A stretch of DNA of 22,583 bases from Flavicella sp037132785 (GTDB lineage: Bacteria; Bacteroidota; Bacteroidia; Flavobacteriales; Flavobacteriaceae). Shown here piece by piece: positions 1 through 7,211 of the stretch; the stretch's first letter is position 1, and every line of letters begins with the position of its first letter. Location of the stretch: contig NZ_JBAHZZ010000177.1 of NCBI RefSeq assembly GCF_037132785.1, forward strand, positions 1-22,583. The letters run 5' to 3'. The notes beneath the pieces are model-generated. The model saw only the letters and a list, made by a program, of their open reading frames with translations, was not told where the DNA came from and ran no database searches. A program made the translations under genes and the position numbers.

Positions 1-147
1 TGTGTTTGCATTGTCCGCTTAAACTTATTTGAGTATTTTTAGTCCGATTAAGATAAAAACATAAAATAAGTATAAGCTACGTGCAACAGTCCGATAATCT
101 AGCGATTATCTAATCCCACACTAATCTTATACGATCACGTTACCTGC
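1..147 (+). repeat. attC-like palindromic repeat, copy 1 (partial, cut by window start)
   Basis: The first bases resemble the interior of the complete copies (compare TGTGTTTGCATTGTCCGCT with the middle of copies 3 and 4), so the left arm lies outside the window. A small perfect hairpin, GATAATC-TAGC-GATTATC, lies near 95-112. The right end is CTTATACGATCACGTTACCTGCAAGC, split here as CTTATACGATCAC then GTTACCTGC at 139-147. It matches the right ends of copies 2 and 3, where TATAC is followed by CGTTA and then CAAGC. The interior is more diverged than in the other copies. The terminal GTTACCTG is the reverse complement of CAGGTAAC at 3457-3464, which closes module A. Confidence 0.6.
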
Positions 148-185
148 AAGCCGAAAAAAAAAAGCCAGCCGCACAAATTGCACAT

Positions 186-734
186 TTGGTTTTTGCCAAC
201 GCTCAAAGCCAAAACACAAAAAACCAAAAGAGCAATTTCTTGCCAACGCTTGATAACTGTAATCTTAAAGAAATAAATTTGACAAAAGAGATAACCATAT
301 ATTTTGACAAACCTAAACCGTTTGAACCAAGCAATATAAAGCCCTTAAATGGTATTGTTGGTTTGTATTTTATATTTACTCAATCAATTGATATTCAATA
401 TCCATTTGATAAATCTAAATTGCTGTATATAGGAATGAGCGAGCGAAAAACCAATAGTATTGGTAGCAGATTATTAGGGCATTATGATGGGAAATCTAAA
501 AATTTAGGATTATCAAATTACAGAAAAGTTGAGCCTTTATTGTTTACTTATATCAATTTTGAAATGCTTAAAAGTATTTGGGATTTCCGTATTGAAGATT
601 TAGAAAGTTATTTTATTCTAAACTTTGTTAAACACTATGGTGTCTATCCTATTTGTAACAATAAATCTGGCTTTGAAATACTTAAAAACAAATTAACAAC
701 AAACTTTAAAATTGATTGGAAATATTTTAAATAG
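186..734 (+). CDS. GIY-YIG nuclease-like domain protein
   Basis: The protein carries the pattern of the GIY-YIG nuclease fold. G59-L-Y61 (GLYFI) and Y81-I-G83 (LLYIGMS) form the paired motif. They are followed by R95 and H99 in IGSRLLGHYDG, a glutamate-rich helix with E137 and E140 (RIEDLESYF), and an asparagine pair at N158-N159 (numbering from the TTG at 186). These positions correspond to the tyrosine, arginine and glutamate used by GIY-YIG endonucleases, which cut DNA with one metal ion. The start is uncertain. The first about 20 codons overlap a repeated head sequence with GCCAACGCT, and no in-frame ATG occurs before M84. TTG at 240 or 279 is as likely as 186. It is the first gene of a short operon with the small protein and the ATPase, so it is probably the effector nuclease of that module. 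Confidence 0.7.
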   Translation: MVFANAQSQNTKNQKSNFLPTLDNCNLKEINLTKEITIYFDKPKPFEPSNIKPLNGIVGLYFIFTQSIDIQYPFDKSKLLYIGMSERKTNSIGSRLLGHYDGKSKNLGLSNYRKVEPLLFTYINFEMLKSIWDFRIEDLESYFILNFVKHYGVYPICNNKSGFEILKNKLTTNFKIDWKYFK

Positions 735-741
735 AAATGAT

Positions 742-927
742 ATGGCAGATAAAGTAAAATCAGGTAAAGAAATATTAGATAATTTTTTTGAAAATATCAT
801 AGAAATTAAAGATGTAGATAAAGACATTGCTCAAATGATAAATACACTTTATCAGAACGATAAATTAACAGATATTAATGTGAAGAATGAGCTTCAAAAA
901 TTAAGAGAGCAAAATGACAAAAATTAA
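742..927 (+). CDS. Small charged protein of unknown function (61 aa)
   Basis: I chose ATG 742 (MADKVKSGKEIL...) over the in-frame TTG at 712, which overlaps the previous gene. The product is 61 residues, about a third charged, with no signal peptide or membrane segment. It looks helical throughout, with heptad-like spacing (ILDNFFENIIEI and then MINTLYQN). It sits 7 bp after the GIY-YIG gene and its last 14 bases overlap the ATPase start (914), so translation is probably coupled. I do not recognise a family. From its position it may be an adaptor or regulator joining nuclease and ATPase. Confidence 0.6.
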   Translation: MADKVKSGKEILDNFFENIIEIKDVDKDIAQMINTLYQNDKLTDINVKNELQKLREQNDKN

Positions 928-3346
928 AAGCATTAATATAAAAGGAATTAGAGGAGCAAAAAATAATTTAGAACTCAACTTAAATGGTAAATCTATTTTA
1001 CTTTATGGAGATAATGGAACAGGAAAAAGTAGTATTTCAGATTCAATAGAATGGTATTATACAGATAAAGTTGGTCATTTAGCAAGTAATGAAATAGATA
1101 CTAAAGATGCTTTAAGAAATGCTACTTTAAGCGATACAGATATTTCGGAAGTTGATATTTCTTTTATGAAAGAATCAGAACTTGATTGTTCAAAAACGCT
1201 TTCATACAAAGGAAAAAAGTTAACATCTGAATTTCAAAACACTTCAGATAAATTTAATGAGTATATTTCAAAAGCAAATTCTGAAAACTTACTATTTCGA
1301 TATAAAAACTTAACAGATTTTATTGATAATACCAAAACTGATAAACTAAAATACCTGTCTGATATTATAGGTTTTTCAGAAGTCACCAAGAAAAAAGATG
1401 TTTTAAGAAAATGTCATACTGCTATAAAAACCGAAATTAAAACACAAGGATTTGAAGCCCAGATAATTACTCAAAAAGGAATCCTTATTGAAAAAATTGG
1501 AGCTTCAATAAGCCAAGAGAAAGATTTATTTGAAAAAGTAAACGAACTAATAAAACCCTTAAAAACTGGTATTGAAGTTAAAACAATCAAGGATATTGAT
1601 AAAGTTCTTGAGCACATCAAAAAGCCAATAAATAAAAAATTAAATACTGAATTGCAATTTTTAGAAAAAGCAAATGAAGTATTGACTACGCTAAAAAGTG
1701 AAATTGTTACAATTAATTTAACTTACGGTAATTACTTTACAGAATTTGATAAAATAGCAAATGATGTACAAAGCATTATGCAAACTTTTTTAGGAAAACT
1801 ACTTGTATCTGGGAATGCTGTTTTACATAAGAAGTTTCACACAGAAGAAAGTTGTCCTTTGTGTTTACAAGAAAAAGATATTACAGAATTGCGTTCTGAA
1901 ATTGCCGTAAGATTACAAGAGATTGAAAAATCATCTAAAAAATTAAATTCATTTAAAACAGCACAAGACTTAACCAAAAACATTTCAATTGAGCGTATTA
2001 AAAGATTAGACACAGTCTTTTCATACAAATCATTTAAAGAAGACGACCACAAGGCAATTAAACAAGGTTTTGAAGATTTAAAAGACAAGATTGATAAATA
2101 CAAAACAGCAAGTTTAGAGAAAGTTACTTCTGGCAATAAAATTGCTAATACAAATGAAGTAGAATTGTTACTTACAGATTTTGACTTTCAAAACGGAATT
2201 ACACAACGAATAAAAGAAATTAAGGAAATTTTCAAAAAAGATAATTCTGCGGTTCTTTACTCAAATATTGATGCTTCAAAAGGAGCTTTTCTAAAAATAA
2301 AGCAATTTGAAAAGCAAAAGTCAAAACTTGAAAATCAACGTAAATCATTAGAATTAATATATAACGAGTTCGTAAAGAAACAAAAAGAAGGTCTTGAAAA
2401 TTTTATCAATACGTTTTCAGGAACAATCAACGAATTTTATCAGGATATGAACCCTGACGAACCTTTTCAAGAAATTAAAATTGTAACTATTGGAAATGAT
2501 GATGAATTAAAGGGCATTACAATTTCATATAAATACAATGGAAATTGGGTGTCGCCACCACAAAAATATTTTAGTGAATCCCACCTTAATTGTTTTGGTT
2601 TATCGTTCTTTTTAGCTTCCGTTAAAGCATTTAATAATACCAATAAATTTATTGTGCTTGATGATGTTATTTCGAGTTTTGATTCAACTCATAGAAAAAG
2701 ATTTGCTGAATTGATTTTTGAAAAGTTCTCAAAACATCAAATTATTCTACTAACTCACGAAAGAGATTGGTTTACAAATATTGTTAGTCCATTAGCAAAA
2801 AAGAAAGGTTGGCTTATTAATGAGATTAAATGGTCTGAATCTAAAGGAACTCATTTTGAAGAAAAACCAAGTGATTTAAAAGAACGAATTGAAACAAATA
2901 TTGCGGAAAGTAATATTGAAGATTTAGGTAACCCAATCAGACGTTATCTTGAACATTCATTGAAAGAAATTGCTTTGAATATTGGTGCTAAATTAAGTTT
3001 TCAATACAACAATGCAAATGAACACAGAATGCCCTATGAATTAATTATGGGAATTAAATCGGAAATCAAGAAGTGTAGTACGGAATTAAAAGCAAAATTC
3101 CCTATAATTGACCGAATTGAAAACTCATCAATTTTGGGGAATATATTATCACACGACAACCCTTTTAATCCGAAAATTGGAGATTTGAAAGCATTCTGGT
3201 CTGATATAACTGAATTAGAGAATATCTTTATTTGCAAAACAGAAGATTGTAATAGACCGAGAGTGTCTTTAAATAATTATGATACTGTTGCGAAGAAAAT
3301 AAGATGTGGAGGATGTGGAGAAAAAAAATATGACTGGAAAAAATAG
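914..3346 (+). CDS. Rad50/SMC-like AAA ATPase with CxxC hook and C-terminal zinc ribbon
   Basis: This 810-residue protein has split ABC-ATPase motifs at its two ends. Walker A is GDNGTGKSS (G32-S40). A signature-like segment (SESHLNCFGLSFFLA) lies just before Walker B, FIVLDDVISSFD (D583-D584), and H615 in LLTHERDWF is the H-loop. Long Lys/Glu-rich coiled coil separates them, with C314-P-L-C317 near the middle as in Rad50 zinc hooks. The C-terminus has a C4 zinc-ribbon pattern (C774-x4-C779 and C798-x2-C801). R676-x3-E680 and H747 (ILSHDNPF) resemble the Arg-Glu-His arrangement of PrrC/RloC anticodon nucleases, but the E-to-H distance is larger than I recall for PrrC, so this is only suggestive. 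ATP-dependent DNA sensing with the upstream GIY-YIG protein is inferred. Confidence 0.8.
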   Translation: MTKIKSINIKGIRGAKNNLELNLNGKSILLYGDNGTGKSSISDSIEWYYTDKVGHLASNEIDTKDALRNATLSDTDISEVDISFMKESELDCSKTLSYKGKKLTSEFQNTSDKFNEYISKANSENLLFRYKNLTDFIDNTKTDKLKYLSDIIGFSEVTKKKDVLRKCHTAIKTEIKTQGFEAQIITQKGILIEKIGASISQEKDLFEKVNELIKPLKTGIEVKTIKDIDKVLEHIKKPINKKLNTELQFLEKANEVLTTLKSEIVTINLTYGNYFTEFDKIANDVQSIMQTFLGKLLVSGNAVLHKKFHTEESCPLCLQEKDITELRSEIAVRLQEIEKSSKKLNSFKTAQDLTKNISIERIKRLDTVFSYKSFKEDDHKAIKQGFEDLKDKIDKYKTASLEKVTSGNKIANTNEVELLLTDFDFQNGITQRIKEIKEIFKKDNSAVLYSNIDASKGAFLKIKQFEKQKSKLENQRKSLELIYNEFVKKQKEGLENFINTFSGTINEFYQDMNPDEPFQEIKIVTIGNDDELKGITISYKYNGNWVSPPQKYFSESHLNCFGLSFFLASVKAFNNTNKFIVLDDVISSFDSTHRKRFAELIFEKFSKHQIILLTHERDWFTNIVSPLAKKKGWLINEIKWSESKGTHFEEKPSDLKERIETNIAESNIEDLGNPIRRYLEHSLKEIALNIGAKLSFQYNNANEHRMPYELIMGIKSEIKKCSTELKAKFPIIDRIENSSILGNILSHDNPFNPKIGDLKAFWSDITELENIFICKTEDCNRPRVSLNNYDTVAKKIRCGGCGEKKYDWKK

Positions 3347-3456
3347 CCAACGCACAAGCCATACACATTTGTAATTCGCTAAAGCCAACGCTACACCCAA
3401 AATCACAAAAGAGTATGTCTTTGCCAACGCTAGCAAGTTTGCGAAAAAAAGCCAGA
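3347..3456 (+). repeat. Cassette A 3' tail repeat (GCCAACGC / AAAAGAG family)
   Basis: This non-coding tail carries GCCAACGCACAAGCC, CACATTTG, AAAGCCAACGCT, CAAAAGAG and then CAACGCTAGCAAGTTTGCG and AAAAAAAGCCAGA, directly before the left arm of repeat copy 2. Its end (CAACGCTAGCAAGTTTGCG) is identical in the tails of modules B and C. Related words occur at 174-250, the head of module A. I see no gene in it. Confidence 0.7.
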
Positions 3457-3649
3457 CAGGTAACAATGTATATAATTAATGCGGGTTTTGTACTTAATTC
3501 AAAGTGCAGTGCTTTCTACAAACAACGCCAAATATAAAATTTAGTTTGTAGGATAAAATACAAGCAAAATTATTATATTTGGCTAAGTGCTAAACCGAAA
3601 AGATAGTTCTTTTAAGTTCCGCACTAACCATATACCAACCGTTACCTGC
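3457..3649 (+). repeat. attC-like palindromic repeat, copy 2 (complete)
   Basis: The left arm begins CAGGTAACAATGTATATA and the right arm ends CCATATACCAACCGTTACCTG, its imperfect complement with a few bulged bases, followed by CAAGC. GCGGG near 3481 pairs with CCGC near 3619. An inner stem pairs CCAAATATAA (about 3528) with TTATATTTGG (about 3573). The single strand would therefore fold as one long hairpin of about 190 nt with bulges, as integron attC sites do. There is no ORF inside. Confidence 0.75.
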
Positions 3650-3828
3650 AAGCTGAAAAAAAATCCCACCGCACGGTCAAGCACATTTCATTTTGCTCGT
3701 GCCTCACAAAATAAAAAGAGCTTGCCCTCTCCCACCGCCACCCAAACTGAATGATTATTTTAATGCTCATTTCGTGAGATATTGAGATATTATTTCTATT
3801 TTGCAAACTGAATTAATATATTCAAAAA
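3650..3828 (+). promoter_or_regulatory. Conserved cassette head / leader of the HTH gene
   Basis: This non-coding leader is closely matched by 11812-11989 in module C. Shared blocks include CGGTCAAGCACATTT, CCTCACAAAATAAAAAGAGC, GAATGATTATTTT and CGTGAGAT, and the homology continues into the HTH gene. It must contain the promoter of the R-M operon. A 13-bp inverted repeat, CTCA-N5-TGAG, lies at 3766-3778 about 50 bp before the start codon and is preserved in the other copy (11927-11939), so it is a candidate operator. I cannot place -33/-7 boxes with confidence. Confidence 0.5.
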
Positions 3829-4017
3829 ATGAACCGAATAAAGGAGGTTTTAGAGAAAAAAGGAATTAAACAAAAATGGCTAGCTGAAGAGTTGGGTAAG
3901 AGTTATAATATGGTAAATTCTTATGCTCAAAACAGAAGACAACCAAGTTTGGAAACTTTATTTGAGATTGCAAAAATCTTAAACGTAGAAGTAAAATCAT
4001 TGATAAAAGAAAATTAA
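3829..4017 (+). CDS. XRE-family HTH regulator (R-M control protein-like)
   Basis: This 62-residue protein is essentially a single Cro/CI-type helix-turn-helix domain. IKQKWLAEELGKSYNMVNSY provides the two helices of the motif (about residues 13-32), followed by RRQPSLETLFEIAKILNV, typical of HTH_3. The size and location fit a control protein that times expression of the R-M genes. hsdR starts 17 bp after its stop. About 77% of residues are identical to the HTH protein of module C (11990-12175). It may bind the shared CTCA-N5-TGAG element in its own leader, which is inference. Confidence 0.85.
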   Translation: MNRIKEVLEKKGIKQKWLAEELGKSYNMVNSYAQNRRQPSLETLFEIAKILNVEVKSLIKEN

Positions 4018-4034
4018 TAACCCAAGTACAACAA

Positions 4035-7031
4035 ATGAATATTGTAAAAGAAGCAGATATCGAATATGGATTTGTAGGGAAATTACAAGACTTAAAATAT
4101 ACGTATCGTAAAGATATAAGAACAAAAGACGCTTTAGAGTTAAATTTCAGACAGAAGTTTGAAGCATTGAATAGAGTGAAATTAACCGATACTGAATTTG
4201 ATAAACTACTAACCGAAATAGTAAATCCAGATGTATTTAAAACATCTAACAGGTTAAGGAAAAAAAACACCTTTATAAGGGAAGACGATACACCATTACA
4301 TTACACTTTAGTAAATATTAAAGACTGGTGTAAAAATGATTTTGAAGTCATTAATCAGCTTCGAATGAATACAGAAAATAGCAATCATAGATATGATGTT
4401 ATTTTATTGATAAACGGATTACCTCTTGTACAGATTGAGTTAAAAACGTTGGAGATTAGCCCTAATCGTGCAATGCAACAAATAGTGGACTATAAAAATG
4501 ATGCTGGAAACGGATATACCAATTCGTTAATGTGCTTTATGCAGTTATTTATAGTTAGTAATCAATCAAGAACGTTTTACTTTTCTAATAACAACAACAA
4601 ACATTTTGCTTTTAATGCAGACGAGCAGTTTTTACCTGTTTACACCTTAGCCAAAGAAGACAATTCTAAAATTGAAAACTTATTTGATTTTGCTGATAAA
4701 TTTTTAGCCAAATGTACTTTAGGCGAAATGATTAGTCGCTATATGGTGTTGGTAGAAACGGAGCAGAAAATAATGGTCATGCGTCCCTATCAAATTTATG
4801 CAGTAAAAGCTATCGTAGATTGTATAGAACAAGATAGAGGAAACGGATATATTTGGCACACTACAGGAAGTGGAAAAACGCTTACTTCTTTCAAGGCTTC
4901 CACGCTGTTAAAAGACAATGATGATATTGAAAAATGCTTATTTGTAGTAGACAGAAAAGATTTAGACAGACAAACAAGAGAAGAGTTTAATAAATTTCAA
5001 GAAGGTAGTGTAGAGGAAAACACCAATACCGAAACATTGGTAAGAAGAATGCTATCTACCGATTATGCAGACAAGGTAATTGTTACCACTATTCAAAAAT
5101 TAGGATTAGCACTTAATCAAAATAGTAAGCGAAACAAACAACAAAAAGAAGACAATAAAGAAACTTATTACGATAGGTTAGCACCTTTAAAAGATAAACG
5201 TGTCGTTTTTATTTTTGATGAATGTCACCGTTCTCAATTTGGTGATAATCACGAAGCAATAGTTGAATTTTTCCCAAAAGCACAACTATTCGGTTTTACA
5301 GGAACACCTATTTTTGAAGAAAATGCAACGTATAGAACTATTGAAGGCAAACAAGCATCTTATAAAACTACAGAAGATGTATTTCAAAAAGAATTACATG
5401 CTTATACCATTACCAATGCAATAGAAGATAGAAACGTATTAAAATTTCATATCGACTATTTCAAACCAGAAAAAAAAGTAACAGTAGGTGACGATTTACA
5501 TAAGTTAGCCGTAGCAAAAGCCATACTAGATAAACACGATAAAGCAACCCATCACAAACGTTTTAATGCATTATTTGCAACGGCTTCTATTAATGATGCT
5601 ATTCAGTATTTCGATACTTTTAAAAAGCTACAAGCAGAGAAATTAAAAGAAGACGAAGATTACAAGCCTTTACAAATAGCTTGCGTGTTTTCACCACCTG
5701 CCGAGGGCAATAAAGACATCCAGCAAATACAAGAGGATTTACCACAAGAAAAAGCAGATAATACGGTAGAACCTAATAAAAAGAAAGAAGCATTAAATAC
5801 AATTATTGCGGACTACAACACCCAATACAATACCAACCATAGAATTGCTGATTTCGATTTATATTATCAAGATGTACAAACGCGTATAAAAGACCAAAAA
5901 TATACAAATGCCGATTATCCTCATAAAAATAAAATTGATGTGATGATTGTGGTAGATATGCTCTTAACTGGTTTCGATTCTAAATATCTAAACACTTTAT
6001 ACGTAGATAAAAATTTAAAGTATCACGGTTTAATACAAGCCTATTCTCGTACCAATAGAGTGATAAACGCTACCAAGCCTTATGGTAATATTTTAGTATT
6101 TAGAGACCAAGAAGAAGATGTAAATAAAGCAATGATTCGTTTCTCTGGTGCTAAAATAGAAAAGGCAAAAGAAATTTGGTTGGTAGATGCTGCACCTAAA
6201 GTGATAGAAAAATACAAAGAAGCGGTAACGAATCTAAACCAATTTATGGAGGCTAATGGGTTGGACTGTTCGCCTTCTGAGGTGAGTAATTTAAAAGGAG
6301 ATGAAGCTCGTGCAGGTTTTATAAATGTGTTTAAAGAAATACAACGCTATAAAACACAATTAGACCAATATACCGATTTAGAAGAAACACAAACCGAAAC
6401 CATTGAAGCATTATTAGCAGAGGATGATTTACGCTCCTTTAAATCTGTGTATTTAGATACTGCCAAACGTTTGCAGGCAGAACAAAACAAAAAAGGAGAC
6501 AATATACCAGAAGATGTACAACAATTAGATTTTGAATTTGTACTATTCTCTTCTGCGGTTATAGATTACGATTATATTATTGGCTTAATTGCAACCTATA
6601 CGCAAGACAAACCATCCAAACATAAAATGACACGGGAAGAACTCATAAATCTTCTAGGTTCTAGTGCCAATTTAATGGACGAGCGTGAAGGTATTATTGC
6701 CTATATAAACACCTTAGAAGTGGGTTCTGCTTTAGATGAAAAAGACATAAATACAGGCTACCAAAAATTTAAAGACGAAAAATCTGCTAAAGAAATACAA
6801 ACTATTGCAGAGAACCATAACATTACAGAGGTAAGTTTAAATGCTTTTATTGATGAAATTATGAACCGATTAATTTTTGATGGCGAAAAACTAACCGATT
6901 TATTAGCACCCTTAGAATTAGGATGGAAAGACCGTAGTGTAAAAGAAAAAGGGCTGATGGATGAACTTTTGCCATTACTTAATAAACTAGCCCAAGGGCG
7001 TGAAATAGCAGGATTAAACGCTTATGAATAG
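4035..7031 (+). CDS. hsdR: Type I restriction enzyme, R (HsdR) subunit
   Basis: HsdR supplies DNA translocation and cleavage in the R2M2S complex. The 998-residue protein shows the N-terminal PD-(D/E)xK nuclease (D121 in DVILLINGLP, then E135-L-K137). Superfamily 2 helicase motifs follow: HTTGSGKT Walker A (G278-K281-T282), DECH (395-398), GFTGTP just after it, LLTGFDSKYLNTLYVD (motif V) and QAYSRTNR (668-675, motif VI). A long helical C-terminal region probably contacts the methylase. The length is near that of EcoR124I HsdR, and all motifs are intact. Unusually, hsdR comes first in the operon and is separated from hsdM by about 2.8 kb of hsdS and accessory genes. Confidence 0.96.
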   Translation: MNIVKEADIEYGFVGKLQDLKYTYRKDIRTKDALELNFRQKFEALNRVKLTDTEFDKLLTEIVNPDVFKTSNRLRKKNTFIREDDTPLHYTLVNIKDWCKNDFEVINQLRMNTENSNHRYDVILLINGLPLVQIELKTLEISPNRAMQQIVDYKNDAGNGYTNSLMCFMQLFIVSNQSRTFYFSNNNNKHFAFNADEQFLPVYTLAKEDNSKIENLFDFADKFLAKCTLGEMISRYMVLVETEQKIMVMRPYQIYAVKAIVDCIEQDRGNGYIWHTTGSGKTLTSFKASTLLKDNDDIEKCLFVVDRKDLDRQTREEFNKFQEGSVEENTNTETLVRRMLSTDYADKVIVTTIQKLGLALNQNSKRNKQQKEDNKETYYDRLAPLKDKRVVFIFDECHRSQFGDNHEAIVEFFPKAQLFGFTGTPIFEENATYRTIEGKQASYKTTEDVFQKELHAYTITNAIEDRNVLKFHIDYFKPEKKVTVGDDLHKLAVAKAILDKHDKATHHKRFNALFATASINDAIQYFDTFKKLQAEKLKEDEDYKPLQIACVFSPPAEGNKDIQQIQEDLPQEKADNTVEPNKKKEALNTIIADYNTQYNTNHRIADFDLYYQDVQTRIKDQKYTNADYPHKNKIDVMIVVDMLLTGFDSKYLNTLYVDKNLKYHGLIQAYSRTNRVINATKPYGNILVFRDQEEDVNKAMIRFSGAKIEKAKEIWLVDAAPKVIEKYKEAVTNLNQFMEANGLDCSPSEVSNLKGDEARAGFINVFKEIQRYKTQLDQYTDLEETQTETIEALLAEDDLRSFKSVYLDTAKRLQAEQNKKGDNIPEDVQQLDFEFVLFSSAVIDYDYIIGLIATYTQDKPSKHKMTREELINLLGSSANLMDEREGIIAYINTLEVGSALDEKDINTGYQKFKDEKSAKEIQTIAENHNITEVSLNAFIDEIMNRLIFDGEKLTDLLAPLELGWKDRSVKEKGLMDELLPLLNKLAQGREIAGLNAYE

Positions 7032-7112
7032 TCAATTTTCAATTACGAATTCTAAATTACAAATTACGAATGATGGAATTGATAATTCTAAATTCGTAAT
7101 TTGTAATTCAAA
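7024..7112 (+). repeat. AATTACGAATT-family inverted repeat between hsdR and hsdS
   Basis: A perfect 17-bp inverted repeat pairs AATTACAAATTACGAAT at 7055-7071 with ATTCGTAATTTGTAATT at 7092-7108, with a 20-bp loop. An extra AATTACGAATT precedes it at about 7041. The same word recurs at 8413, 9449 and 9821 in this operon. It forms a hairpin at the end of hsdR that could act as an mRNA processing or stability element. I regard it as a small flavobacterial dispersed repeat. Confidence 0.75.
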
Positions 7113-7200
7113 TCTGGGCGTGCCCCAAGGGTCGGGCTATTCGCTATATCTTTTTTGTAAAAAAACAAAAAAGGATGCCGCTACTATCCCTCACGCAAAA
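7113..7200 (+). repeat. Bacteroidota-type GGGCGTGCCC...CCTCACGC repeat with hairpin
   Basis: The segment reads CTGGGCGTGCCCCAAGG, TCGGGCTATTCGCTATATC, a hairpin CTTTTTTGT (7150-7158) / ACAAAAAAG (7165-7173), then GATGCCGCTACTATCCC and TCACGC. I recognise this arrangement as a frequent dispersed palindromic repeat of Flavobacteria, often adjacent to R-M and mobile genes; that is memory, not a search. A 63-codon ORF spans it but encodes only repeat sequence. Confidence 0.7.
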
Positions 7201-7211
7201 AATAAAAACCT

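Larger units (their letters stand above)
140..3641 (+). mobile_element. Integron-like cassette A: GIY-YIG protein, small protein, Rad50-like ATPase
   Basis: The module starts at the TT of GTTACCTG (G at 139) and ends at the G of the next right core (3641). Its start complements CAGGTAAC at the left end of the closing repeat, as expected for a cassette whose attC forms by joining its own 5' and 3' ends. All three genes point the same way, toward the repeat. The ACCT core departs from the GTTRRRY consensus in its second and third R positions. No recombinase is visible, so mobility is inferred from structure alone. Confidence 0.55.

Noticed and set aside
1837..2136. Minus-strand ORF inside the first ATPase, and similar ones at 3034, 3269, 7652, 8452, 11340, 12164, 14091, 15978, 18483, 20323, 20788 and 22274
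   Set aside because: They are shadows of clearly coding + strand genes or of repeats, with no family resemblance.
3791..3804. TATTTTG as a Bacteroidota -7 box upstream of the first HTH gene
   Set aside because: It misses the TAnnTTTG spacing by one base and is not conserved in the module C leader.
3866..4270. 134-codon ORF on the minus strand
   Set aside because: It lies antisense to the HTH gene and hsdR; its hydrophobic composition is what AT-rich antisense reading gives.
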